A DNA stretch of 64,000 bases from Cupriavidus sp. P-10 (GTDB lineage: Bacteria; Pseudomonadota; Gammaproteobacteria; Burkholderiales; Burkholderiaceae), in NCBI RefSeq assembly GCF_003402535.2, contig NZ_AP025171.1, forward strand, positions 868,001 through 932,000. The letters run 5' to 3'. The notes below the pieces were generated by a model. That model saw only the letters and a program-made list of their open reading frames with translations, was not told the DNA's origin and made no database searches. The position numbers were made by a program, and so were the translations under genes. Of the stretch, positions 24,483-33,929 are shown one piece after another (position 1 is the first letter of the stretch; every line of letters starts with the position of its first letter).

Positions 24483-25699
24483 TGCCGTGCGCATGCCTTG
24501 TTTCCGCTCTTGCCCTGCAACCACCGCAGCTCCAGTTGTCCCGACGGGACGAAGTGATAGTGACCGTCGGCGTGCCCGAGTCCGAACAGGCCCAGAACGG
24601 TGTCGTAATAGGTCGCCCTGGCCGTGGCGTCGGCCAGGCCTTGCGCGCGTGCGCGCTGCACTGTCGCCACCGGCGAGCCGGCAGCCTGCAGGAAAGGCAG
24701 CAGCGCGGCCGAGAAGCCGGCCGGGCCTTCGCCTGCAAGCGCACCGGTGGCGGCGCGCATTTTTTCCGGCGGCGCCTGCCGGCCCTGCATCAGCTGCGCG
24801 ACCGGGGCGAGCGTTTGCATCAGCCGGCGCGACGCGGCGTCGCCTTTGGGCGTGATGCCGGCCCACAGGTAGACACGGATGGCGTCGTAGCTGCCGACAT
24901 CGCCCTTGTCCGGATCGATGCCCCAGCCCGCCGGCTGGCCCGGCCTGGACTGGTATGCGGACCAGTCCGGCACGATGCCGCGCGGGGCCACCGCCTGCAC
25001 CATCGCGGGCACCTGGTTCGCCAGCGCGCCCCAGGGCCCGGCGGGGTCGAACGCGGCCAGCCGGCGCAGCAGCGGCACGGGCAGGTAGCTGGCGTTGAGA
25101 CGCCATACGCGCGTGTTTTCCGCCTGGTCATGGACAAAGCCCTGCTTGCCGGGCAGCAGCATGGGGCCGAAGCCGGGCAACGTCACCACCTCGTGCTTCG
25201 CGACCAGGCGCAGCAGCGCGCGCGCGGCCTGCGCATAGGCGGGCGCCTTCCAGGCCCGCGCGGCTTCTGCAAGTGCGTACGCGTACCAGAGGTCGGCGTC
25301 CGAGGCCGGGTTGGCATCCAGGACACCCCATGAGCCGTCGTCACGCTTGCCCCAGCGCCAGGCGGGCAGCTTGTCGGCGAGATTGCCGCCGCCAAGGTTG
25401 GCCACGCTCCATTGCCATGCCTTGTCGAAGGTGGCGCGGTCGTTGGCGATCAGCGCGAACACCATCGCGTAGGACTGGCCCTCGGAGGTGCTGTGCTGCT
25501 CGCGCACGGACGGGTCGATGACGCGCCCGTCGGCCTGCATGAAGCGGCTGAGGAACTGCTCGTAGAGCGGCCACGGGCAGGCGGTACGCGCGGGGGCGGC
25601 TGCGACAGCCGGCAATGCGCCGGCAACCGCGCCCAGCGTGACGATGGCGCCCGCGCCGAGCAGCGCGCGGCGGCGCGGGTCGGGCCCGGTCGGGGTCAT
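24479..25699 (-). CDS. bcsZ: Periplasmic endo-1,4-beta-glucanase, GH8
   Basis: The 406-residue GH8 enzyme has an N-terminal RRRALLGAGAIVTLG export signal, which looks twin-arginine-like. The general-acid Glu lies in STSEGQSYAMVFALIAND (Glu about 73). The family regions RWGKRDDGSWGVLDANPASDADLWYAYAL and GSYDAIRVYLWAG follow. It trims cellulose chains in the periplasm and is needed for normal assembly. Its ATG overlaps the bcsB stop (ATGA), showing translational coupling. Confidence 0.93.
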   Translation of the reverse strand: MTPTGPDPRRRALLGAGAIVTLGAVAGALPAVAAAPARTACPWPLYEQFLSRFMQADGRVIDPSVREQHSTSEGQSYAMVFALIANDRATFDKAWQWSVANLGGGNLADKLPAWRWGKRDDGSWGVLDANPASDADLWYAYALAEAARAWKAPAYAQAARALLRLVAKHEVVTLPGFGPMLLPGKQGFVHDQAENTRVWRLNASYLPVPLLRRLAAFDPAGPWGALANQVPAMVQAVAPRGIVPDWSAYQSRPGQPAGWGIDPDKGDVGSYDAIRVYLWAGITPKGDAASRRLMQTLAPVAQLMQGRQAPPEKMRAATGALAGEGPAGFSAALLPFLQAAGSPVATVQRARAQGLADATARATYYDTVLGLFGLGHADGHYHFVPSGQLELRWLQGKSGNKACARQ

Positions 25700-28020
25700 G
25701 CCTGGCCTGCCTTGCGGCGCCTGGCGCGCTGGCGCAGCATCAGGAACAGTACGGCGGCGAGCAGCGGCGTGGCCAGCGCCAGCATCAGCGCCATCGCGTA
25801 CGGCCGCTGCGACAGCCACCAGTGCACATAGGTCCAGGGATTGAGCTTGCCAACATGGTAGTTCTGCTGCGCCGCGAGGCTGTCGACCGACGTGCCGCGC
25901 ACCAGCACCAGGCTGCCCTGTACCCGCGGCAGGCGCTCGGCGTCGAGCAGGGTATCGGTGACGGCATGCAGGCCGCCCGGCGTGTTGCTGGTGATGGCGA
26001 CCACGCTGCGGCCGGCGGCCAGCGGCGACTCGAACCCGGCCAGCGCCGCATCGGTGCCGGGGCTGTTGAGCGACAGGTTCGCTTCGACCGGGCGGTTGCG
26101 ATTGCCGTCGGCACCGTTCCACCAGCCCATGACGGTGTCATAGACCCCCGTCAGCGTGAAGCGCTTGCCCGCGCTGGCCAGCGACACCGGCATCTGGTCC
26201 GCCCATTGCGTCAGCAAGGGCTGGCTCTGCGCGGTGCCGATCACCAGCAGGTCGCGGTCGGCCACCTGCTGGACCTCGGCGGGCGCGGCGATCCTGACGC
26301 CGGTCGCCGGGTAGCCGGTCGACTCGCCCATGCGGCCCATCATCGTCAGGTAGGTCGAATAGTCCTCCGCCGATGGCGTTGCCGGCAGCACCACCGCGGT
26401 CTCCGACAGGTCGGCCAGCCGCGTGAACGGGAAGCCGCTGTTGCCGAAGGCGGCCAGGTCGGGCAGGGCGATGAAGTGCGGCAGGCCCGAGATGTCGATG
26501 GTCGAATCCGGGTCGATGGCGCCCTTCACGTTGTCGACCAGCACGTCCTTGCAGGCGCCTTGCTTCAGGTAGTCGTAGTAGTAGTGGAACTGCAGCTGCG
26601 ATTGCGCCGGCAGCATGAACAGGGGCAGGTGCAGCGTGTGGCGTGCCGGCACCGAGCCGTCGGGCAGCACGCGCGCGACCAGTTCGGAAGCCTTGCCCTG
26701 ATCGTCCTTGAGCGAGCGCAGTGTGTACGCGCGCAGGAACTGGCGGTTGACGTTGACGTTCAGCGTGGACTTGTCCAACGTCGGGCGCGGCGTGTAGCGA
26801 TAGCGCAGGTCGATCGGGATGCCGCGCGAGCGCCAGCCGAACAGGTCGGGCGGCACGCGGAAGTTCACGCGCACCAGGTCCGGCTGATAGCCGGATACGT
26901 TGAGCTGCTCCACCGGCATCAGCTCGCCGAAGCGCACCGGGCGGTCGCTGCGCAGCCAGTTCGGGGCATCGTAAGGCCTGCGCGGTGCCACCGCTTCAAG
27001 GCTCGTGATGGTGGCGCGCGGACCCGACAAGGCCTTCGCCCCAAGCACCAGCGCGCGCGCGGCGGTCTTCAATTCGGCGCTGTCGCGGCCCAGCACCAGC
27101 AGCAGCTTGCTGCCGGGGTCATTGGGATGGGGCACGACCGCCAGGGTCGGGCCATCGAGCTGCGGCAGCTCGATGCCGGCCGGGCGTTCCTGCTGCGTGG
27201 CGAACACGACGGCGTTGCCGCCGGCCGGCACCTGGTTGAGCGAAACCGGGAAGGTGGCGCCGCGGTAGCCCGCCAGTCCGCCGAACCACGACGACACCGC
27301 GCCCGCCGCTTCCAGCGCCGCCGGCGATGGCGAGCCGGCGAACACGAACGGCAGCTTCAGTCGCCGGACGTCGCGGCGGTCGAAGAAAGGCAGCGGCAAC
27401 AGTGCCAGGTCATTGGCCAGCGCCATCGGCGTCACCGTGAGTTCCAGCACGCTGCTGTTGCTGACCGTGGCCCACAGGCTCGAATGGAACGGGTCTTCGC
27501 AATCGGTGGTGTAGTGGCCGATCAGCTGCAGGTTGAGCCGGTTGAATTCAGTGATCAGCCGCGGCTCCAGCGTCAGGTCCTTCTCCAGGTTGCTGCCGGC
27601 CGTGTCGCGCGGCACGGGCACGGTCTGCGCGACCTCGCCGTTGACCAGCACGTTGATGTGCGAGATCTGCGGCAGCAAAGCGGGGGAGTAGCTGTAGCGC
27701 AGCTTCAGGCGCGCACCGGTGACGACCTCGTCCGCGCGTACGGAAAAGGGCACGCCGTTGATCCCATCCACGCCACGCAGCTGGAATGGAAGATCCGCGC
27801 CGAGCTGCTTGAGCGTCATCGACACGACGCGGCTGCCAGAGCGGGCAGCGGGAACGCCGGAACCAGCCGTGTCAGTGGTCGTGGCAGATGTCGTGGCAGG
27901 GGCGGCGCCAACCCCCTGCGGCGCGCGCGGCTGCGCCTGCGCTGCAGCGCACGCGCTAGCCGCGAGCAGGGGAATGACGCAACGGGCGAGCAGGCTGCGG
28001 ACCGGAGTGGGCGGCGTCAT
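25696..28020 (-). CDS. bcsB: Cellulose synthase regulatory subunit BcsB
   Basis: The 774-residue periplasmic subunit is anchored by one C-terminal helix (MALMLALATPLLAAVLFLML, then RQRARRRKAGQA). It has an N-terminal signal peptide and the alternating carbohydrate-binding and flavodoxin-like domains of BcsB. Examples are LKLRYSYSPALLPQISHINVLVNG, GHYTTDCEDPFHSSLWATVS and VNFRVPPDLFGWRSRGIPIDLRYRY. It forms the channel partner of BcsA and guides the polymer through the periplasm. A 108-bp gap separates it from bcsA. Confidence 0.93.
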   Translation of the reverse strand: MTPPTPVRSLLARCVIPLLAASACAAAQAQPRAPQGVGAAPATTSATTTDTAGSGVPAARSGSRVVSMTLKQLGADLPFQLRGVDGINGVPFSVRADEVVTGARLKLRYSYSPALLPQISHINVLVNGEVAQTVPVPRDTAGSNLEKDLTLEPRLITEFNRLNLQLIGHYTTDCEDPFHSSLWATVSNSSVLELTVTPMALANDLALLPLPFFDRRDVRRLKLPFVFAGSPSPAALEAAGAVSSWFGGLAGYRGATFPVSLNQVPAGGNAVVFATQQERPAGIELPQLDGPTLAVVPHPNDPGSKLLLVLGRDSAELKTAARALVLGAKALSGPRATITSLEAVAPRRPYDAPNWLRSDRPVRFGELMPVEQLNVSGYQPDLVRVNFRVPPDLFGWRSRGIPIDLRYRYTPRPTLDKSTLNVNVNRQFLRAYTLRSLKDDQGKASELVARVLPDGSVPARHTLHLPLFMLPAQSQLQFHYYYDYLKQGACKDVLVDNVKGAIDPDSTIDISGLPHFIALPDLAAFGNSGFPFTRLADLSETAVVLPATPSAEDYSTYLTMMGRMGESTGYPATGVRIAAPAEVQQVADRDLLVIGTAQSQPLLTQWADQMPVSLASAGKRFTLTGVYDTVMGWWNGADGNRNRPVEANLSLNSPGTDAALAGFESPLAAGRSVVAITSNTPGGLHAVTDTLLDAERLPRVQGSLVLVRGTSVDSLAAQQNYHVGKLNPWTYVHWWLSQRPYAMALMLALATPLLAAVLFLMLRQRARRRKAGQA

Positions 28021-28128
28021 GATTCAGGCGAATTCCTTGTTGCCAGGTTGGGTATGGGATCGGATGCGGCCGACAGGGTCGGGCGGAGCCACTGCAAGCA
28101 AAAAGCCGGGGATCGCGGAGCAGGCGTT

Positions 28129-30327
28129 TCAGGTGCGTGCCGCCTCTCCGCGCCGCATCAGCTTGCGCAGCTCACGGCCAAGGTGGAAGGTCACGTTGCG
28201 GAACCCAAGCAGGCCGATCTGCATGATCTGGCCCAGCGCCAGCCGCGGCGTGTCGTGCCGCTTGGCGCCCCAGGAATCGAGCCATGCGTCGGCCCGGGAG
28301 AAGGTGCACTGGATGAAGGCCATTTCCTGCGCGGGGGTCATCTGCTCCAGGCGCAGGCCGGTATGGTTCTGCCCCTGGAATACCACATGGGCCGGGAACA
28401 CATGCTCGGCGTTCTGCAGGTATAGCGAGACCCCGACCCTCTCACCGACACGCGCCACCACGCCCTGGGGCAGCCGGATGCCGATGCCGCGCTCGGCAAA
28501 GTCCACGGTCTCGCAGGTCACGGCGCGGCCGTCGTCGAAGCGCAGCGTCGCGGGCAGCTTCATGGCGACGCGGTGCGCTTCGCGCACCTGCCGCGTCTCG
28601 CTTGCCACCGCGATCGATGCGCCGATGATGATCAGGTTGTAGGCGGTCCACAACAGGTTCAGGACCACCGTGATCGCTTCATCGGGCATGCCATGGCTGC
28701 CCGCTGCGAGCTGCCAGATGCCCAGGCCGAAGCCCAGCAGGTTGAATACCAGCAGGACCAGGTAGGGGCGCGAGATGATCCAGTCGAAGTACGCCTCCTC
28801 GATGACGCCGCCCTTGGGCGTCACGTTGAACTTGCCCGCCGCCGGGTTGATAAAGGCGACCAGCGTCGGCCGCATGATGTACCACGCGAGCACCGACTCG
28901 TAGACCTCGTTCCAGAACGAATGCCGGAAGCGGCCCTGGATGCGCGAGTTCGTCATGTTCGCGTGCAACAGGTGCGGCAGCGCAAAGATGGCGATACTCA
29001 GCGCCTGCGCATTGATGACGTGCGCGCCGAACAGCAGGTACGCCAGCGGCGCCGTCAGGAACACCAGCCGCGGCAGCCCGTAGAAAAAATGCAGCATCGC
29101 GTTCAGGTAGCACAGCCGCTGCGGCAGCGACAAGCCGGGCCCGAGCAGCGGATTGTCGATGCGGCAGATCTGCGCCATGCCACGGGCCCAGCGGATGCGC
29201 TGGCCAACGTGGCCGGACAGGCTTTCCGTGGCCAGCCCCGCGGCCTGCGGGATGGCCAGGTAGGCGGTGCTGTACTTCAGCCGGTGCAGCTTCAGCGCGG
29301 TGTGGGCATCCTCGGTCACGGTTTCGACCGCGATGCCGCCAACCTCCAGCAGCGGCGCGCGCCGGATGATCGCGCAGGAGCCGCAGAAGAAGGTGGCGTC
29401 CCACAAATCGTTGCCGTCCTGCACCAGCCCGTAGAACAGCTCGCCCTCGTTGGGCACGTCCTGGAAGGTGCGCAGGTTCTTCTCGAACGGGTCGGGCGAG
29501 AAGAAGTAGTGCGGCGTCTGCAGCATGGCCAGCTTGCGGTCCTTCAGGAACCAGCCCATGCAGAGCTGCAGGAAGGAACGCGTCGGGATGTGGTCGCAGT
29601 CGAAGATCGCGACATACTCGCCGCTGGTCTGCGTCAGCGCCGCATTGATGTTGCCGGCCTTGGCGTGGCGGTTATTGTCGCGCGTCAGGTGCCTGACGCC
29701 GACCTTCTCGCAGAAGGCGCGGAATTCTTCGCGGCGGCCATCGTCCAGCACGTAGACGTTGATCTTGTCGCGCGGCCAGTCGAGCGACATTGCCGCGAAG
29801 ACCGTCGGCTTCACCACCGACAGCGGCTCGTTGTAGGTCGGGATGAAGATGTCCACCGTCGGCCACTCCGCCAGGTCCCGCGGCATCGGCAGCGGCTTGC
29901 GCTGCAGCGGCCATGCGGTCTGGAAGTAGCCAAGCACGAGCACCACGAAGGCGTAGGCCTCGGCCGCCAGCAGCCCGGCACCGAAGGCCATGTCGACCCA
30001 GGACTCGAAGGCCGTGGTCTCGGTCAAGCGCCAGTACATATAGCGGCTGGTGGCGGCCAGCGACAGGATCACCATCATCAGCGTGGCGAGGTGGCCCCTG
30101 GTCCGGGAAAGCCATACGGCCATCAGGTAGCAGGCCGCGGCAAAGCCGACCTGCTGCCAGAAGTCCAGCGGCACGGTCACGACGATCGCGAACAGCAGCA
30201 GGCCGAGCAGCAGCCCCGCCGTGCGGCCGGCGACGTTGTCGAACGGCAGGTCCGCCAGCCATTGGGCCAGGCCGCTCCTCGGCGACGCCGGCGCGCTGGC
30301 GGGCCTGGAAGGCTTCGGGGAAGTCAT
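28129..30327 (-). CDS. bcsA: Cellulose synthase catalytic subunit BcsA
   Basis: The 732-residue inner-membrane GT2 glycosyltransferase polymerises UDP-glucose. Catalytic motifs are DDG (about 195-197), DCD (243-245), TED (338-340) and QRIRW (376-380), set between about eight membrane helices. The C-terminal PilZ domain binds c-di-GMP through RQVREAHR (579-586). The second motif reads DFAERG (609-614), where D-x-S-x-x-G is usual, so Ser is replaced by Ala. The start overlaps the bcsQ stop by one base (TGATG). Confidence 0.96.
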   Translation of the reverse strand: MTSPKPSRPASAPASPRSGLAQWLADLPFDNVAGRTAGLLLGLLLFAIVVTVPLDFWQQVGFAAACYLMAVWLSRTRGHLATLMMVILSLAATSRYMYWRLTETTAFESWVDMAFGAGLLAAEAYAFVVLVLGYFQTAWPLQRKPLPMPRDLAEWPTVDIFIPTYNEPLSVVKPTVFAAMSLDWPRDKINVYVLDDGRREEFRAFCEKVGVRHLTRDNNRHAKAGNINAALTQTSGEYVAIFDCDHIPTRSFLQLCMGWFLKDRKLAMLQTPHYFFSPDPFEKNLRTFQDVPNEGELFYGLVQDGNDLWDATFFCGSCAIIRRAPLLEVGGIAVETVTEDAHTALKLHRLKYSTAYLAIPQAAGLATESLSGHVGQRIRWARGMAQICRIDNPLLGPGLSLPQRLCYLNAMLHFFYGLPRLVFLTAPLAYLLFGAHVINAQALSIAIFALPHLLHANMTNSRIQGRFRHSFWNEVYESVLAWYIMRPTLVAFINPAAGKFNVTPKGGVIEEAYFDWIISRPYLVLLVFNLLGFGLGIWQLAAGSHGMPDEAITVVLNLLWTAYNLIIIGASIAVASETRQVREAHRVAMKLPATLRFDDGRAVTCETVDFAERGIGIRLPQGVVARVGERVGVSLYLQNAEHVFPAHVVFQGQNHTGLRLEQMTPAQEMAFIQCTFSRADAWLDSWGAKRHDTPRLALGQIMQIGLLGFRNVTFHLGRELRKLMRRGEAART

Positions 30328-31124
30328 CAGGCTTGCTCTTGAAGGGTGGCTTGTGGGGTGGCTTGGGGGGTGGCCTGCAACCTGCCGCGCAGCCAGGTGG
30401 CGCAGCGGCGGATGTCCTGCCCGGCCTGGCTGTGCGGGCTGCGTTCAACGACGGTGCAGTCGTGCGCCAGCGCCTCCGGGACGGCCTGGTCCTGGTGGAT
30501 GACGCCGAGGACGCGATCGCCCAGCTGGTTGCGCAGGACTTGCACCACGTCCTTGCTCAGCTGGCGCGCCATGTCGACCTGGTTGATGACCAGTGCGTGG
30601 CCGAGGAAGTCGGAGCGGCGCTCGCAGTAGGTACGGATCAGGTCGTCCATCAGCGGCAGGGTGGCGTACGACGCCGCATCCGGAAGCGTCACCACCAGGC
30701 AGACGTGCGCACACGACAGTGCCTGCCGCATGTAGGGCGACGGGCCGGGCGGGGTGTCGATGACGACAATGTCGTCTTCGGCCAGCCCGAGCGCGCCCAG
30801 CTGGGTGCGCAGCCAGTTCGGATGCGTGGCCAGGTGCTGCTCGAAGGTGGCGCGGTCGGACTCGTTGAGGCTGCCAAACGGCATCACCAGTGCGCGCCCG
30901 CCCGGCCAGATGCTTTCGAGCCAGCGCTCGCCGGCGAGCGTGGCGCGGGCGTGGCCGGCGACGTCCTGCACCGGCATGCCAAAGTGCAGGCGCAGCGCAT
31001 TCTGCGGGTCGAGGTCGATGGCGAGGACACGATTGCCGGCCTGCGCCAGCGTATCGGCGAGCGTGGCCGACAACGTCGTTTTCCCAACTCCGCCCTTGGC
31101 GGAGACAACGGCTACGATTTTCAC
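30327..31124 (-). CDS. bcsQ: BcsQ, ParA/MinD-like ATPase of cellulose synthesis
   Basis: The 265-residue deviant Walker A ATPase has SAKGGVGKTTLSATLADTL (about residues 8-26), DLDPQNAL and VIDTPPGPSPYMR. BcsQ proteins position or assemble the cellulose machinery at the pole. It starts with GTG at 31124, 10 bp after the bcsP stop, without a strong Shine-Dalgarno sequence, which suggests coupling. Confidence 0.93.
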   Translation of the reverse strand: MKIVAVVSAKGGVGKTTLSATLADTLAQAGNRVLAIDLDPQNALRLHFGMPVQDVAGHARATLAGERWLESIWPGGRALVMPFGSLNESDRATFEQHLATHPNWLRTQLGALGLAEDDIVVIDTPPGPSPYMRQALSCAHVCLVVTLPDAASYATLPLMDDLIRTYCERRSDFLGHALVINQVDMARQLSKDVVQVLRNQLGDRVLGVIHQDQAVPEALAHDCTVVERSPHSQAGQDIRRCATWLRGRLQATPQATPQATLQEQA

Positions 31125-31134
31125 GGACGGATGC

Positions 31135-31635
31135 TCAGCTGCGCTTCAGGCGATCGAGGAAGGAACGGCGGGCCGGCGTGTGCTCCGGCTGCGCCGCCGG
31201 CATGGCCTGGCCCTCAAGCCGCGCGAAGACCTGGGTCAGCGGAGTATGGCCGGCGGGTCTTGGGGCGGCAGCGGGCGCGGCAGCGGCCGGCCGGGGTTCC
31301 GCGGCGACATCGGCGGTTGCCGGGGCATTCGCCCAGCCAGCGGGTTGCAAGGGCTGTGCTGGCGTGTTCAGGACCGGATGGGGCGCGCCGGCCTGGACCG
31401 GCGGCTGGACCGGCGCGGCAACGACCGGCTGCGCGGCGGCGGGCGCCACCGGCATGCCGATCCCCAGTGCCTGCACCGGCGGCACCACTGTGTTGCGATC
31501 TACCCGCAGCGCAGCGAGCAATGGCCAACGCTGCTGGGCCTCTTCGGCAGCGTCCTCGCGGACAATTTCGCGGTAGGTCTCGGGGTGGCCACCAAAGCGG
31601 CTGAACAGCTTGGACAGATCGTCGGACTGGCTCAT
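31135..31635 (-). CDS. bcsP: Cellulose biosynthesis protein BcsP (BcsR-like N-terminus)
   Basis: The 166-residue protein has a short conserved N-terminal module (DDLSKLFSRFGGHPETYREI, like BcsR), then a Pro/Ala-rich low-complexity middle, and a basic C-terminus (ARRSFLDRLKRS). Proteins of this type accompany BcsQ in betaproteobacteria. The ATG at 31635 opens directly into the conserved module; a longer frame upstream has no support. The exact function is poorly known. Confidence 0.78.
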   Translation of the reverse strand: MSQSDDLSKLFSRFGGHPETYREIVREDAAEEAQQRWPLLAALRVDRNTVVPPVQALGIGMPVAPAAAQPVVAAPVQPPVQAGAPHPVLNTPAQPLQPAGWANAPATADVAAEPRPAAAAPAAAPRPAGHTPLTQVFARLEGQAMPAAQPEHTPARRSFLDRLKRS

Positions 31636-31720
31636 GGCAACAGGAAATCGCCCGCGCCCCGGGCAGGAACGCGGCACGGCTACGGAATCAATGGACTGGG
31701 GTGGTGGAACCTGTGGCTGT

Positions 31721-32176
31721 TCAGCGTCCGAGCCGGAAGCTCATGCTTCCGGTCGCATCGAATGGTGACGCTGGCGTAACCTGCAGCAAGCCGGGCGATC
31801 CGAGCGACTGGAACCAGTGCTGGTAGGCGCCAGTCAGGAATGCGGCCTGCCAGGGCGCGGCAATGCCATCATCCGGCCGGGAGCGGGGCGCGCAGTGGTG
31901 GCGCACGAGCAGGGCATCGCCGGTGTCGGAAATGCTGGTCCAACCCCAGTCGATGTCCAGCCAGGTCTGTGCGATGGCGCGTTCGAGATCTTCAACCGTA
32001 TTGCAGGCGCCGAGCGGGAAACGTGCGGCGAAACGGGCGCCGGCCGCTGCCATGATCGCGGTCACGCCGGCATCGCTCAGTTGTGCGGACATTTCCTCGA
32101 CCAAGGCTTCGATGAAATCACGCCATTGTATTGAGGCGTGACGCTCGGTCAGGTATTGAAGTAAAGCATCGTCCAC
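31721..32176 (-). CDS. bcsD: Cellulose synthase subunit BcsD
   Basis: The 151-residue protein fits BcsD (AxCeSD family) by length and sequence: YLTERHASIQWRDFIEALVEEM, MAAAGARFAARFPLGACNTVEDLERAIAQTWLDIDWGW and QAAFLTGAYQHWFQSLG. BcsD forms a periplasmic or cytosolic cylindrical octamer that organises glucan chains into crystalline fibrils. First gene of the operon. It starts with GTG at 32176, with GGGGA 8 bp before. Confidence 0.88.
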   Translation of the reverse strand: MDDALLQYLTERHASIQWRDFIEALVEEMSAQLSDAGVTAIMAAAGARFAARFPLGACNTVEDLERAIAQTWLDIDWGWTSISDTGDALLVRHHCAPRSRPDDGIAAPWQAAFLTGAYQHWFQSLGSPGLLQVTPASPFDATGSMSFRLGR

Positions 32177-32467
32177 TTAAGATTCCCCGTTCTCGTCTTA
32201 TTTTTCTGCGGAACGAATGGTGGCCGATTGTTTAGGTCTGCGCAAAGGTTTTGTAAAAAACACACGATGCGCGCCAGCAACACCTTTTTGGGAAAGCTAT
32301 GGAAAGCTATGGAAATCTATTAAGTACCTACATATAAATGGAAATGTCGCGTCAAAGTCATTTCAATCTGGCATACGCCATTTGCGGCGCTTAATTCTCA
32401 CGCGCACCAAAGTCGGGCCTTAAACAACCGCGCGATCGCAGAGGGGCGTCATCGAGCCGAATATGCC
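32177..32467. promoter_or_regulatory. AT-rich 5' region of the bcs operon with 10-bp direct repeats
   Basis: This gap has no convincing gene and is clearly poorer in GC than its surroundings. It contains GGAAAGCTAT twice in tandem (32291-32310) and a third copy with one change (GGAAATCTAT, 32311-32320), placed on the same helix face at one-turn spacing. The array sits about 115-145 bp before the bcsD start. It is a likely activator or nucleoid-protein site. Confidence 0.55.
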
Positions 32468-32487
32468 AAAAATGCCGAAACGGCATT
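32468..32487 (-). terminator. Intrinsic terminator after the FAD dehydrogenase gene
   Basis: On the minus strand AATGCCG-TTT-CGGCATT forms a 7-bp stem with a 3-nt loop, running straight into TTTTT. It lies 23 bases after the stop codon at 32511. Confidence 0.6.
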
Positions 32488-32510
32488 AAATTGAAATATT
32501 CGGCGGCTAA

Positions 32511-33929
32511 TCATTCCACGTCAATCACCCGCCCCGGACACAGAATCAAATTCGGATCCAGCGAACGCTTAAGCAAGCGCATCAACCCCAGCGCCGCCGG
32601 CGTGCGCGAATGCCCGAGGAAGGGCTTCTTGTGCGTGCCGATGCCGTGCTCTGCGGAAATGCTGCCGTCGAATTCGCGCACCTTCGGATAGAGCACCTCA
32701 CTGATCTCATGCTCCGGAAAATTTTCTGCGGTCGCGCCAGGCAGATAGACACTGACATGCAGGTTGCTGTCGCCCACATGGCCGAAGTTGACCAGCTCGG
32801 CGTGCGGCCACCGCGCCAGCACCGCCGCGCGCAGGCTCTCGGCGAAGCGGCCGATCTGGCCGATCGGCAGGCTGACGTCGTAGGCGGCATTGGGCGCCCA
32901 CATCACGGGGAACTCGGCGACCGCGTCGCGCAGTTTCCAGAAGCTCTCGGCTTCCTTCTCGCTGGATGCCACCGCGGCGTCGGTGATCAGGCCGGCTTCC
33001 ATCGCCGTTTCCAGCATGGATTCGAAGGCCGCGGCGTCCTGGTCGGCGTCATTGCCCTGCAGGTCGACCAGCACATAGAACGGCGAGCCGGCCGGCAGGG
33101 GGGCGCGCACGCCGGGCACGCGCGTTGTCACCAGGTCATAGAAATCGGCCCACATCGCCTCGAAGGCCGAGACGCGGCCGGACAGGCGGCGCTGCGCATG
33201 ACGCAGCAGCGCCACCACGTCTTCGTAGCTGCGCAGCGCGCACAGCGCGGTCTGCGTGCAGCCTGGCAGCGGCGCGAGCCGCAGCACGGCGCGCGTAATC
33301 ACGCCGAGCGTGCCTTCGCTGCCGATAAAGAGCTGGCCCAGATCGTAGCCGGCGTTGTTCTTCTGCATCTTGTTGAGCGAGCTGACCACGGTGCCGTCGG
33401 CCAGCACCGCTTCAAGGCCCAGCACCTGCTCGCGCATCATGCCGTAGCGGATCACGCGGTTGCCACCCGCATTGGTGGCGATATTGCCGCCGATCTGGCA
33501 ACTGCCGCGCGCGCCCAGGTCCACCGGAAAGAGCCAGTCCGCCGCGCGCGCAGCGTCCTGCACGGCTTGCAGCGTGGTGCCGGCCAGCACGGTCATGGTG
33601 CCGGCCTGCGCGTCGATCTCTTCCACGCCGCGCATGCGCTCGAGCGACAGCACCAGTTCGCCGCCGGCGGGCGTGGCGGCGCCCGCCAGGCCGGTCAGGC
33701 CGCCCTGCGGCACCACCGGCTGCCGGTGGCGATTGCAGATCGCCAGCACCGCCGACACCTCGGCCGTGCTGCGCGGCCGCGCCACCGCCATCGGCGGCTG
33801 GGGATCGAGCGGCGCGTACCAGTCCTTGCGGAAGCGGGTTTCGATGGCATCGCCAACTTGCAGGCCGGCGGAGTCGAGAACGCCGGCCAGTTCGGCCAGC
33901 AGGGCGGAGGGGTCTTGCACGGTTGCCAT
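32511..33929 (-). CDS. FAD-linked D-2-hydroxyacid dehydrogenase (GlcD/D2HGDH type)
   Basis: The 472-residue oxidoreductase has a PCMH-type FAD-binding domain: VVPQGGLTGLAGAATPAGGELVLSLERM (about residues 72-99), GGNIATNAGGNRVIRYGMMRE and GSEGTLGVITRAVLRL. A C-terminal FAD-oxidase domain contains HVGDSNLHVSVY and EHGIGTHKKPFL, the metal-site region of D-lactate, glycolate and D-2-hydroxyglutarate dehydrogenases. GGAAAGA precedes the ATG at 33929. The substrate is not certain. It stands alone and ends in its own terminator. Confidence 0.87.
   Translation of the reverse strand: MATVQDPSALLAELAGVLDSAGLQVGDAIETRFRKDWYAPLDPQPPMAVARPRSTAEVSAVLAICNRHRQPVVPQGGLTGLAGAATPAGGELVLSLERMRGVEEIDAQAGTMTVLAGTTLQAVQDAARAADWLFPVDLGARGSCQIGGNIATNAGGNRVIRYGMMREQVLGLEAVLADGTVVSSLNKMQKNNAGYDLGQLFIGSEGTLGVITRAVLRLAPLPGCTQTALCALRSYEDVVALLRHAQRRLSGRVSAFEAMWADFYDLVTTRVPGVRAPLPAGSPFYVLVDLQGNDADQDAAAFESMLETAMEAGLITDAAVASSEKEAESFWKLRDAVAEFPVMWAPNAAYDVSLPIGQIGRFAESLRAAVLARWPHAELVNFGHVGDSNLHVSVYLPGATAENFPEHEISEVLYPKVREFDGSISAEHGIGTHKKPFLGHSRTPAALGLMRLLKRSLDPNLILCPGRVIDVE

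Noticed and set aside
18013..24557. Very long open frames on the plus strand opposite the MHYT and bcsC genes
   Set aside because: They are His/Arg/Gln/Gly-rich with no known domain and mirror codon bias of the real minus-strand genes; typical antisense openness in high-GC DNA.
24483..25106. N-terminal extension of bcsC into bcsZ
   Set aside because: Residues before the signal peptide are a shadow of bcsZ. The ATGA overlap and signal peptide place the start at 24482 or 24494.
25822..30342. Long plus-strand open frames opposite bcsB and bcsA
   Set aside because: The opposite strand has complete BcsA and BcsB proteins with catalytic motifs; the antisense products have no fold-like pattern.
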